6,954 bases of DNA from Nitrospirae bacterium SPGG5 (GCA_001643555.1 LXTH01000248.1:1-6954), one strand, 5' to 3'; positions 1-5,975 are shown, counted from the stretch's first letter. Notes: a model not told the origin generated them from the letters alone. A program made the numbers and translations.

Positions 1-224
1 AACCAGCAAAAATTGCACATGCCAAACCAATCAAAACGAAGAGTACTCAGCCCTTGGGGGATAAGTAACTCCGTGAGCCGAATATTGGTCCGACTGTCTT
101 TGTTGGAAAGAAAACCGTGGCAGAGAATGACGGCGCTCGTCGTATCTTCGGCAGGTTCTGTTAAGATGGCCGAGGTCTGACCATAGGGGTGTTCAAGGGA
201 TAGAGTTGTCTGCCTGGCTTCCAT
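1..224 (-). CDS. Alpha/beta hydrolase, N-terminal part, cut by the left edge
   Basis: The reverse strand from ATG at 224 is open for 74 codons to the window edge. The product begins MEARQTTLSL. Residues 31-41 (AVILCHGFLSN) are a hydrophobic beta strand followed by the HG oxyanion-hole motif of alpha/beta hydrolases. Residues 61-69 (TLRFDWFGM) match the next strand and the start of the usual D-x-x-G-x-G-x-S turn of serine aminopeptidase S33 or dienelactone-hydrolase-like enzymes. The nucleophile Ser, acid and His would lie outside the window, so substrate cannot be told. Residues 70-74 (CNFCW) do not fit the expected Gly-x-Ser continuation, so bases 1-17 may be wrong. The gene lies 166 bp downstream of thiD in the same direction. 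No Shine-Dalgarno is visible before ATG 224; an in-frame TTG at 260 is an alternative start. Confidence 0.75.
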   Translation of the reverse strand, partial: MEARQTTLSLEHPYGQTSAILTEPAEDTTSAVILCHGFLSNKDSRTNIRLTELLIPQGLSTLRFDWFGMCNFCW

Positions 225-230
225 GAAGAA

Positions 231-260
231 ATTCTGAACAACAGGTGTGGTGATTGTCAA
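231..260 (-). promoter_or_regulatory. Possible promoter for the alpha/beta hydrolase
   Basis: On the reverse strand a perfect -35 TTGACA (260-255) is followed after 18 nt by CAGAAT (236-231, four of six matches to TATAAT). Transcription would begin at or within a base or two of ATG 224, giving a leaderless mRNA, which would fit the absence of a ribosome binding site. The -10 is weak, so this is only a candidate. Confidence 0.25.
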
Positions 261-390
261 TTGGTTTGCGCAGAAAATCGTGAAACGGGAGGCGGCAGGC
301 GGGAGATAAAGCTGTTCTTTTCCCCTTCCGTTTCCCGAAAACCATTCGTCATTTTCATGATGCGTGGATGGCCTAAAGGCCCTAAAGAAC

Positions 391-1197
391 TTAACCGCTT
401 TGAGGGAAAGAGGAAGACAGAAAAAAGAAATGATTGGTCGGTCCGTGTCCATGGCCAATGGCCAATCCGTGACGAATGGCCGACGTGGTATAGGTTTTTG
501 CAGCTTCAATAGCATTGGCAATGGGTTTACCTAACGCCAGTTGGGCCGTGATGGCCGAGGCAAAGGTGCACCCGGTTCCGTGAGTCGTGGTTGTGTCGAT
601 AAAGTCGCCTTTAAACATTCGAAAGAATCGGCCATCATACAGAAGATCGGTTGCAGGGCGTTCCAGTAAATGGCCTCCTTTGATGAGGATGTGTTGGCAG
701 CCGAGTTGGTGCAGAGTTTTTGCAGCTTGCCGCGCTTCTGCCAGGGTTCGAATAGTGGTTCCGGTCAACCGCTCAGCTTCGTGGATATTAGGGATGAGGA
801 GATACGCCAAGGGAATGAGGTCTTGTTTCAGCCAATCAATGGCATTCGGTTGCAACAGTTCATGTCCACTTTTCGAGACCATGACGGGATCGACCACGAG
901 CTTCGTGACGCCGTACTGCTTCATTTTCCGACCGACGAGTGCAGTGGTCGTGGCGGTCGAGAGCATTCCGGTTTTTACGGCGGCCACATCAAAGTCATCG
1001 AAAATGGCGTCGATTTGTGCCTCGATGATGGTGTCGGGAAGGTCGTGGATGGCGGTGACTCCCTTTGTGTTTTGCGCGGTAATTGACGTTATGACCGACA
1101 TGGCAAACGTGCCATTGGCCGACATGGCTTTGAGGTCGGCTTGAATACCAGCGCCGCCTCCGGAGTCGGATCCTGCAATGGTCAAGACTTGCTTCAT
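391..1197 (-). CDS. thiD: Hydroxymethylpyrimidine/phosphomethylpyrimidine kinase ThiD
   Basis: This 268-residue protein is the bifunctional kinase that phosphorylates HMP to HMP-P and then HMP-PP for thiamine synthesis in the cytoplasm. Length matches the family (about 266). It has the ribokinase-fold ThiD signature: GSDSGGGAGIQAD at residues 9-21, Gln42 in the TAQNTKGV segment (pyrimidine contact in characterised ThiD), the VKTGML and VVDPVM segments, IKGGH, and THGTGCTF with Cys210 in the anion hole next to the catalytic region. It ends with the usual GHGP-NHF followed by a short unconserved tail. The ATG at 1197 puts MKQVLTIAGSDS at the family's normal N-terminus, although no clear Shine-Dalgarno precedes it. 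No TPP riboswitch is visible in the 210 bp upstream. It lies downstream of the lipoprotein gene in the same direction, but the gap suggests separate expression. No other thiamine gene is in the window. Confidence 0.95.
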   Translation of the reverse strand: MKQVLTIAGSDSGGGAGIQADLKAMSANGTFAMSVITSITAQNTKGVTAIHDLPDTIIEAQIDAIFDDFDVAAVKTGMLSTATTTALVGRKMKQYGVTKLVVDPVMVSKSGHELLQPNAIDWLKQDLIPLAYLLIPNIHEAERLTGTTIRTLAEARQAAKTLHQLGCQHILIKGGHLLERPATDLLYDGRFFRMFKGDFIDTTTTHGTGCTFASAITAQLALGKPIANAIEAAKTYTTSAIRHGLAIGHGHGPTNHFFFLSSSFPQSG

Positions 1198-1288
1198 GAG
1201 GAAATGTAGGCGAGGTGTGAAAGGATCTTGAAAATCATTCAGCGTAGAGAGTTAAATTCGGAGCGAAGGGAATGTTCGTTGTGGAAAC

Positions 1289-1335
1289 GGCAGGTAGAGA
1301 GTCTTCCTTTATTCAAGGTTTCTCCGCTACCTGCC
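1289..1335. repeat. Inverted repeat, hairpin upstream of thiD
   Basis: GGCAGGTAG (1289-1297) and CTACCTGCC (1327-1335) form a perfect 9-bp stem. Inside it GAG pairs with CTC and CCTT with AAGG around a TATTC loop, giving about 16 pairs with small bulges. It lies between the lipoprotein and thiD genes, both on the reverse strand. Neither strand shows a T-run after the stem, so it is not a canonical intrinsic terminator. It could be a structured leader of thiD or an element affecting mRNA ends. Confidence 0.5.
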
Positions 1336-1377
1336 CACATTGCATGGAATCGAAAGAATGCTGGACGATGGTGTCCC

Positions 1378-1405
1378 AGGCTTTGATTCCAAAAACGGAA
1401 AGCCT
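1378..1405 (-). other. Stem-loop just after the lipoprotein stop codon
   Basis: AGGCTTT (1378-1384) and AAAGCCT (1399-1405) are perfect inverted repeats two bases beyond the lipoprotein stop codon. An alternative pairing uses AGGCT/AGCCT plus TTCC/GGAA around a six-base loop. On the coding strand it is followed by GGGACACC rather than a T-tract, so it may protect the 3' end or pause polymerase, but it is not a standard intrinsic terminator. Confidence 0.35.
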
Positions 1406-1407
1406 TG

Positions 1408-1704
1408 TTAATTCCCAGGGACGGCCATTATGGGCTGACGAGCATCTTCGTCACGTTGGCAGGTGCCTGTAGCGAACATACGTTGTCCATCCGTGGCATT
1501 GCTCGGAATTCGACCCATACATGCTTCTAAGGAATCTCCATACGTACCGGAAGCAACGTCCGAGCTGGAGGCTGAAGAGGTGGATCCGTATCCACTAGAC
1601 CCTGAGCTTCCACCTTCCATCTGCATTTCAGCGCATCCAAACATGAGTAATGCTGCCGCAGAAATACCTAAGAAACTACGAAACAGAGAAAGCGTGTTTT
1701 TCAT
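1408..1704 (-). CDS. Small Ser/Gly-rich lipoprotein with a paired-Cys C-terminal module
   Basis: This 98-residue protein has a lipoprotein signal: basic N-terminus, hydrophobic core LGISAAALLMFG and Cys24 (MFGC, a slightly unusual lipobox because of Phe at -2). The mature protein of about 75 residues starts CAEMQ. Residues 31-54 are almost wholly Ser, Gly, Ala and Tyr, a flexible spacer. Residues 55-98 form a compact module with Cys62 and Cys82 (LEACMGRIP and GTCQRDED) that could pair as a disulfide in the periplasm. I believe similar modules occur in Nitrospira proteins, but I know no function. Residue +2 is Ala, not Asp, so outer-membrane sorting is the default guess in a Gram-negative cell. 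It has its own promoter and a strong ribosome binding site, suggesting decent expression. Confidence 0.85.
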   Translation of the reverse strand: MKNTLSLFRSFLGISAAALLMFGCAEMQMEGGSSGSSGYGSTSSASSSDVASGTYGDSLEACMGRIPSNATDGQRMFATGTCQRDEDARQPIMAVPGN

Positions 1705-1712
1705 GAATTTTC

Positions 1713-1719
1713 CCTCCTT
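1713..1719 (-). promoter_or_regulatory. Strong Shine-Dalgarno of the lipoprotein gene
   Basis: On the reverse strand AAGGAGG lies eight bases before ATG 1704. It fixes the start codon and supports the gene being real. It contrasts with glyQ, glyS and thiD, which show no such site. Confidence 0.85.
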
Positions 1720-1736
1720 GTGCGTAACGACATGGC

Positions 1737-1765
1737 AATATAGTAAAGCCTAGATAAAAAGGCAA
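1737..1765 (-). promoter_or_regulatory. Sigma70-type promoter of the lipoprotein gene
   Basis: On the reverse strand -35 TTGCCT (1765-1760, four of six matches) and -10 TATATT (1742-1737, five of six) are 17 bp apart. Transcription would start near 1730, giving a leader of about 25 nt that carries the AAGGAGG site. Confidence 0.6.
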
Positions 1766-1794
1766 GGGTTCGTCTGGTTCATCATCCTGTTATC

Positions 1795-1823
1795 TTGACA
1801 CTAGTGGCCTTTATTGCTACGTT
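1795..1823 (+). promoter_or_regulatory. Candidate promoter for glyQ
   Basis: A perfect -35 TTGACA (1795-1800) is followed after 17 bp by TACGTT (1818-1823), which matches TATAAT at only three of six positions. Transcription from here would start near 1830, leaving a leader of about 230 nt that contains the whole 1838-2002 palindrome. I found no better pair closer to glyQ. Confidence 0.3.
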
Positions 1824-1837
1824 CAAACCTTGTTGTT

Positions 1838-2002
1838 CTTAAGGTTCGCGCAAGAACAACTTCCCCTGTTTGGGCGTCGATCCATCCCGTCTGGCGGCGT
1901 TGTTCGTCCTTTCCATACGAGGAGTATGCGCAGTCCTCGGGCCTTGCCAGACAGATGTCACAGTACCCAAACAGGGGAAGTTATTTTTGCGGGAACCCTA
2001 AG
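1838..2002. repeat. 165-bp palindromic element with 37-nt terminal inverted repeats
   Basis: The arms 1838-1874 and 1966-2002 are inverted repeats matching at 33 of 37 positions; the inner 17 (1858-1874 against 1966-1982, beginning AACTTCCCCTGTTTGGG) are perfect. The 91-bp core is concentric with them: CATC/GATG (1883-1886, 1954-1957), GTCTGGC/GCCAGAC (1889-1895, 1946-1952) and CATAC-GAGGA-GTATG (1914-1928). All pairs centre near 1920, so a single strand would fold into one long hairpin. It encodes no transposase and has no obvious target duplication. The core, with GTCTGGCGGCGTTGTTCGTC on one side and GGGCCTTGCCAGAC on the other, resembles palindromic intergenic repeats I recall from Nitrospira and other metagenomic genomes. 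A MITE-like or REP-like element is the best reading. It lies between the divergent lipoprotein and glyQ genes. Confidence 0.7.
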
Positions 2003-2062
2003 CTGAAAAATTGAAGTTTTTACACTCATTCGGCCTTTCAAAATAGGCTTCTAACATCCCCT

Positions 2063-3079
2063 GTGACCGTTCAGGACCTCATCCTCTCTCTCCATCAATT
2101 CTGGGCTAACCAACACTGCATTATTTGCCAACCCTATGATTTGGAAAAGGGCGCCGGCACCTTTAATCCAGCAACATTTTTGCGGGTGTTAGGGCCCGAA
2201 CCCTGGCGTGCGGCATATGTCGAACCCTGTCGTCGTCCTACTGATGGGCGGTATGGAAACAATCCCAATCGTCTCCAACATTATTACCAATACCAGGTGG
2301 TGATGAAGCCCTGCCCTGATAACATTCAATCTCTGTATTTGGAGAGTTTGGCTGCTTTGGGCATTGATCCGCGCAAGCATGACATTCAGTTCATTCAAGA
2401 TGATTGGGAATCCCCGACACTCGGAGCCTGGGGTCTGGGATGGGAAGTGCGATTGGATGGAATGGAAATCACGCAGTTCACGTATTTTCAGGAAGCTGGT
2501 GGACAAGCGCTCGATCCGATCACGGTTGAACTGACTTATGGGACTGAACGCATCGCCATGTATCTACAGGAAGTGAATAGCGTCTATGACTTGCTGTGGA
2601 CCACAGGCATGACTTACGGGGATCTCTTTCATGATGCCGAGGTCCAGTTCTCCACGTACAATTTCGAAGTGGCTGATGTCAGCATGTTGAGTGCGATGTT
2701 TACTTCATGCGAGGCTGAATGTCGCACACTCTTGGAACAAGGATTGGTCCTTCCAGCCTATGACTACTGCATGAAGTCGTCGCATGTGTTTAATGTGCTG
2801 GACGCGCGCGGGGCCATTAGTGTTGCGGAGCGAACGGGGTATATGGGGCGGGTTCGGGGGTTAGCTCGCGCCTGTGCCGCGGCCTATGTCGAACGTCGAG
2901 AGAGCCTGGGATTCCCCTTGCTGAAGAAAGCCAACGTACCTGGACCTTCGAAGAAGTCAAAAATGCTTCCGGCGAAGAAGTCAACAAAGCCTCAGGCGAA
3001 AAAGTCAAAAAAACCTCAAGCGATGAAGCGCATGCCACCACGTGCTCGGTCTGTCGCGTCAATTGGAAAAAAGAAATAA
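2063..3079 (+). CDS. glyQ: Glycyl-tRNA synthetase alpha subunit GlyQ, with a basic C-terminal tail
   Basis: This is the catalytic chain of the bacterial alpha2-beta2 glycyl-tRNA synthetase, which activates glycine with ATP and charges tRNA-Gly. Residues 1-287 cover the whole class II family domain: [56 protein letters not shown] (motif 2 region), [25 protein letters not shown] and [10 protein letters not shown] (158-167, motif 3 region), ending at GFPLL (283-287). The E. coli protein has 303 residues. Here 51 further residues follow, 16 of them Lys, partly in 8-residue repeats. Asn66 replaces the Glu expected in GRYGENPNR. The start is GTG 2063: the frame is open from 2015 but offers no other usual start, and [10 protein letters not shown] aligns with the family N-terminus. 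No Shine-Dalgarno is seen. glyS follows after 10 nt, so the two are surely co-transcribed. Confidence 0.96.
   Translation: MTVQDLILSLHQFWANQHCIICQPYDLEKGAGTFNPATFLRVLGPEPWRAAYVEPCRRPTDGRYGNNPNRLQHYYQYQVVMKPCPDNIQSLYLESLAALGIDPRKHDIQFIQDDWESPTLGAWGLGWEVRLDGMEITQFTYFQEAGGQALDPITVELTYGTERIAMYLQEVNSVYDLLWTTGMTYGDLFHDAEVQFSTYNFEVADVSMLSAMFTSCEAECRTLLEQGLVLPAYDYCMKSSHVFNVLDARGAISVAERTGYMGRVRGLARACAAAYVERRESLGFPLLKKANVPGPSKKSKMLPAKKSTKPQAKKSKKPQAMKRMPPRARSVASIGKKK
2948..3019 (+). repeat. Three 24-bp tandem repeats in the glyQ 3' end
   Basis: Three imperfect 24-bp units (2948-2971, 2972-2995, 2996-3019) encode [16 protein letters not shown] and AKKSKKPQ. A fourth, degenerate unit (3020-3043, AMKRMPPR) follows. 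The units keep the glyQ frame and form the core of its Lys/Pro-rich tail. The third contains a run of seven A (3007-3013). Confidence 0.85.
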
Positions 3080-3089
3080 CGCTCTCGTT

Positions 3090-5312
3090 ATGGAACGATC
3101 GCCAAGCAGAAAGCCTCAATCCTCACAGCCAAAAGCCAAATCTTCAGCTCCGGAAACGGCCTCGTTTCTTCTGGAGATAGGCTCGGAAGAATTACCCTGG
3201 CAAATGATTCAGCCGGGGATGACACAGCTCGCCCAATCCCTCGATGCGATGTTAACCGAGCAACGGATTACTCACGGAGCGGTTCGTGCGTTTGGAACTC
3301 CCCGGCGGTTGGCTGTGGTGATTGAGGCGGTTGCTAAGTCACAAACCTCGGCTCATCAAGAGGTGTTTGGTCCGTCAAAGGCCGTGGCCTTCGATGTCCA
3401 AGGGCACTTCACTAAAGCTGCCGAAGGGTTTGCCAAATCGCAGGGCATCGATGCGAAATCTCTGGAAATTCGAGAAACCCCGAAGGGGGTGTATGTCTGT
3501 GCCGTAACACATCAAGAAGGTCGACGAACGAATGTGGTGTTACGCGAAACGCTTGTCCCCTTGATTCAGAGCCTCTCGTTTTCGAAAACTATGCATTGGA
3601 ATGCTTCGGGAGTTCGGTATCCTCGACCGATTCGGTGGTTAGTTGCGCTGTTGGGAAACACGACGATCCATATTGAAGTCGCTGGGGTAGAGTCGGGGAA
3701 TCGAACGTGGGGGCATCGGTTCCTTTCGGGAAAGAAGCCCTCCACGATGGCAGCCCAAGGAATCGAAGTGAAACGACCCGAGGCCTATGAGGCGATACTC
3801 GAACGCGCCGGGGTCGTGGCAGATCCTCTTCGGCGGCGGGCCATCATGCAAAGCCAAATCCATACGCTTGCCAAGGCCGTCAAAGGTCAAGCGTATCCCG
3901 CTAACCGTGATGAGTTATTGGAGCAAGCCGTTTTTTCAGCCGAGTGTCCCAATTTGGTATGTGGGGCGTTTGATAAGAAGTATTTAGAGTTGCCCCCGGA
4001 GGTGCTCATCACCTCCATGAAGGAGCATCAAGGGTTTTTCTCCGTTGTCAATTCGAAGCAAGTCTTGCTGCCGAAGTTTCTCGCTCCAACGAACATGAAA
4101 ATCCCAAAGATGGATTTGATTAGGGTGGGGAATGAGCGAGTATTGGCCGCACGCCTTGCGGATGCCCGGTACTTTTTTGAAGAAGACTGCAAAGGCAAGC
4201 TGGCCGATCGCGTGAATCATCTCAAGGGTGTGGTGTTCCATAAGAAACTCGGAACCTTGTATCAAAAGACGGATCGGCTTATATCTCTGATTGGGACCAT
4301 TGCCGAGGCTGCGGGATCCGTGGACTTGAAAGAGCCGGGGCAGCGAGCCGCGCTGTTGAGTAAGGCGGATCTCTCGACGGGGATGGTGGGAGAATTTCCA
4401 ACGCTGCAAGGTGCAATGGGAAAAGAATACGCCGCTCACGATGGGGAGTCTTCTCATGTCTGCCAGGCGTTGGGTGAGTATTATCAACCTCGCACACCCG
4501 AGGATGCGATACCCGAAACCCGTGTTGGCCAGTTCTTGTCGATCGTTGATCGGTTGGATACCTTAGCTGCCTTTTTTCATGTGGGCATGGTGCCGTCCGG
4601 GTCGGAAGATCCGTTTGCGCTTCGACGGCAGGCCTTTGGGTTAGTTCGTATTGTAGTTGAAGGGCCTGTCAACGTGAATCTCATTGACCTCCTTCGTCAG
4701 GCCGAACAATTGTTAACAAAGCAGGGAGTGCAGTCGGTGCAACCCGCGGAAGATGGGCAGGACAAAAACCCCGGGGAACCACTTGCGACGCTGGTTGAAT
4801 TTCTGGCGGATCGACTTCGACACTATGGGCGATCACTTCATGGGTTTCGAGAGGATGTGATGGATGCGGTCCTTAAAGGGCGGAAATTTGGCGAGTTCTC
4901 TATGCCCGATCTGTTTTCCCGCATGGAAGCCATTCAGGCCATCACGCGCCAGGAGGATTTTGATCCTTTGATGGTGGGATTTAAGCGGGCGCATCGATTA
5001 ATCGAAAAAGAACAATGGATCTCAAGTGAGGTGAAACCTGACCTCTTGGTCCATCAATCTGAGCAGGCATTGATTCAAGTTGTTGATTTGACACAAGAAA
5101 CTGTGGCCGCATCAATAGCCGAAATGGATTATCCCAGGGCCTTGCAGGCACTGATTGAGTTAAAAAATCCTATCGATGCCTTTTTCGATGGGGTTCTGGT
5201 CAATGCTCCGCAACCAGAGGTACGCGCCAATCGATTATCGTTATTACGGAAGGTGGACGAATTATTTTTAGGCATTGGTGACCTGTCGCAGATTCAAGTG
5301 CAAGGCCAGTAG
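3090..5312 (+). CDS. glyS: Glycyl-tRNA synthetase beta subunit GlyS
   Basis: This 740-residue protein is the tRNA-binding chain partner of GlyQ; E. coli GlyS has 689. The family N-terminus FLLEIGSEELP is at residues 26-36, so there is an N-terminal extension of about 22 residues rich in Ser, Pro, Lys and Gln. The conserved RPIRWLVALLG block follows. An HD-type domain begins at KADL (425-428, STGMVGEFPTLQGAMGKEYA) and runs through VDRLDTLAAFF to DPFALRR (507-513). The C-terminus is a DALR-type anticodon-binding domain, YPRAL at 681-685 to DAFFDGVLVN (from 696) and NRLSLLRKVDELF. ATG 3090 is chosen because it is the only ATG before the conserved region and lies 10 nt after the glyQ stop. GTG 3042 in the same frame would overlap glyQ and add 16 residues. 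No good Shine-Dalgarno is present, so translation is probably coupled to glyQ. Confidence 0.96.
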   Translation: MERSPSRKPQSSQPKAKSSAPETASFLLEIGSEELPWQMIQPGMTQLAQSLDAMLTEQRITHGAVRAFGTPRRLAVVIEAVAKSQTSAHQEVFGPSKAVAFDVQGHFTKAAEGFAKSQGIDAKSLEIRETPKGVYVCAVTHQEGRRTNVVLRETLVPLIQSLSFSKTMHWNASGVRYPRPIRWLVALLGNTTIHIEVAGVESGNRTWGHRFLSGKKPSTMAAQGIEVKRPEAYEAILERAGVVADPLRRRAIMQSQIHTLAKAVKGQAYPANRDELLEQAVFSAECPNLVCGAFDKKYLELPPEVLITSMKEHQGFFSVVNSKQVLLPKFLAPTNMKIPKMDLIRVGNERVLAARLADARYFFEEDCKGKLADRVNHLKGVVFHKKLGTLYQKTDRLISLIGTIAEAAGSVDLKEPGQRAALLSKADLSTGMVGEFPTLQGAMGKEYAAHDGESSHVCQALGEYYQPRTPEDAIPETRVGQFLSIVDRLDTLAAFFHVGMVPSGSEDPFALRRQAFGLVRIVVEGPVNVNLIDLLRQAEQLLTKQGVQSVQPAEDGQDKNPGEPLATLVEFLADRLRHYGRSLHGFREDVMDAVLKGRKFGEFSMPDLFSRMEAIQAITRQEDFDPLMVGFKRAHRLIEKEQWISSEVKPDLLVHQSEQALIQVVDLTQETVAASIAEMDYPRALQALIELKNPIDAFFDGVLVNAPQPEVRANRLSLLRKVDELFLGIGDLSQIQVQGQ

Positions 5313-5360
5313 GGGCCTAGGGCCTGTTCACAAATTATTGAACCAGAGGATGGAAAGCTC

Positions 5361-5490
5361 AAAATTCTAAGCACCAAATCTCAAACAAATTACAAATTCT
5401 AATGACAGAAATTCCAAACCATCGGATAAAATTTTGGAAATTAGAATTTTGATCATTTGGATTTGTTTCGAATTTCGTGCTTAGGATTTT
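5361..5490. repeat. 130-bp AT-rich palindromic element after glyS
   Basis: The outer 30 bases of the left arm (from 5361, AAAATTCTAAGCACCAAAT) match the reverse complement of the right arm (ending at 5490, GTGCTTAGGATTTT) at 25 of 30 positions. Closer to the centre, TTCCAAA (5412-5418) pairs with TTTGGAA (5433-5439). The words GAATTTCGTGCTTAGGATTT and ATTTGGATTTGTTTCGAATT are of a kind I recall as a common dispersed intergenic repeat in uncultivated bacterial genomes. It may also help end the glyS transcript, since the right arm finishes in TTTT, but it is not a compact GC-rich terminator. Nothing in it looks coding. Confidence 0.6.
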
Positions 5491-5519
5491 CCCCATTTAT
5501 TTGAGGATGCTCAAGTCCC

Positions 5520-5975
5520 ATGATCTTTTCTGAATCACGATTTCGATGGTTTAGTTTCTGGATCACGCTCCTATTAATCATTGTGTGTAATGGCATGCTG
5601 TTGGGAGCTCTATGGGCGAGCGGCCTGGACCTGGATTTTGTTCTGACGAATTCCGAACTCTACGATCCGGCAAGTGGGCATTGCGTGGGTGTGGCTTGGA
5701 TGAAAGTGTCAGGTGTCAATAGCCCCATTCAAGTGTGCTCTGAATGGCTAGATACCACCGATCCAACGGGGCAAGTTCACACACTCAGAACACATGAGCC
5801 GTTGGCAATGGGGCCAGATGGGAATTTGTACTATCAGAATGCCCGAAACGCGGATCTTCAACTTTTGGCCTTACTTGTCTTTACCATCGCGGTGATTTTT
5901 TCCGGAATGCGCCTGAAACGGTTTCTCATAACCTGGTACCAGCTACAGCTTCAGGCAGGCAGGCAGCAACTATAA
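5520..5975 (+). CDS. Hypothetical protein with two membrane segments and an extracytoplasmic loop
   Basis: I do not recognise this 151-residue protein. It begins with a basic and aromatic stretch (MIFSESRFRW), then a hydrophobic segment at residues 11-33 (ITLLLIIVCNGMLLGALWA), a polar central region of about 80 residues and a second hydrophobic segment at 113-130 (LQLLALLVFTIAVIFSGM), followed by a basic end (RLKRF, then a Gln-rich tail). Positive charges outside both segments predict both ends in the cytoplasm and the loop in the periplasm. The loop holds Cys55 and Cys73, which could form a disulfide; Cys23 is inside the first segment. PDGNLYYQNARNADLQ precedes the second segment. The start is ATG 5520; GAGG at 5503-5506 is 13 nt upstream, rather far. 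It lies between glyS and ppdK on the same strand and may be read through from glyS. Confidence 0.7.
   Translation: MIFSESRFRWFSFWITLLLIIVCNGMLLGALWASGLDLDFVLTNSELYDPASGHCVGVAWMKVSGVNSPIQVCSEWLDTTDPTGQVHTLRTHEPLAMGPDGNLYYQNARNADLQLLALLVFTIAVIFSGMRLKRFLITWYQLQLQAGRQQL

Noticed and set aside
261..512. 83-codon plus-strand frame, and a 33-codon reverse frame at 257-358
   Set aside because: The first overlaps the end of thiD in antisense, the second fills a short gap; neither has a start site or family features.
587..1144. 185-codon plus-strand frame, and a second one at 670-1086
   Set aside because: Both lie antisense inside thiD, whose product matches its family along its whole length; their translations look non-natural and have no start signals.
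1198..1407. TPP riboswitch upstream of thiD
   Set aside because: The reverse strand lacks the CTGAGA and other conserved thi-box words.
1463..1753. 96-codon plus-strand frame
   Set aside because: It is the antisense shadow of the lipoprotein gene, which has a clear signal sequence, promoter and Shine-Dalgarno.
1814..2014. 66-codon plus-strand frame across the palindrome
   Set aside because: It consists mainly of the palindromic element; both strands of such repeats often stay open by chance.
1824..2062. T-box leader upstream of glyQ
   Set aside because: No GGGTGGNACCGCG-type antiterminator sequence and no terminator hairpin before the start.
3984..4487. 167-codon reverse-strand frame
   Set aside because: It is antisense to a strongly conserved part of glyS and has no recognisable domains.
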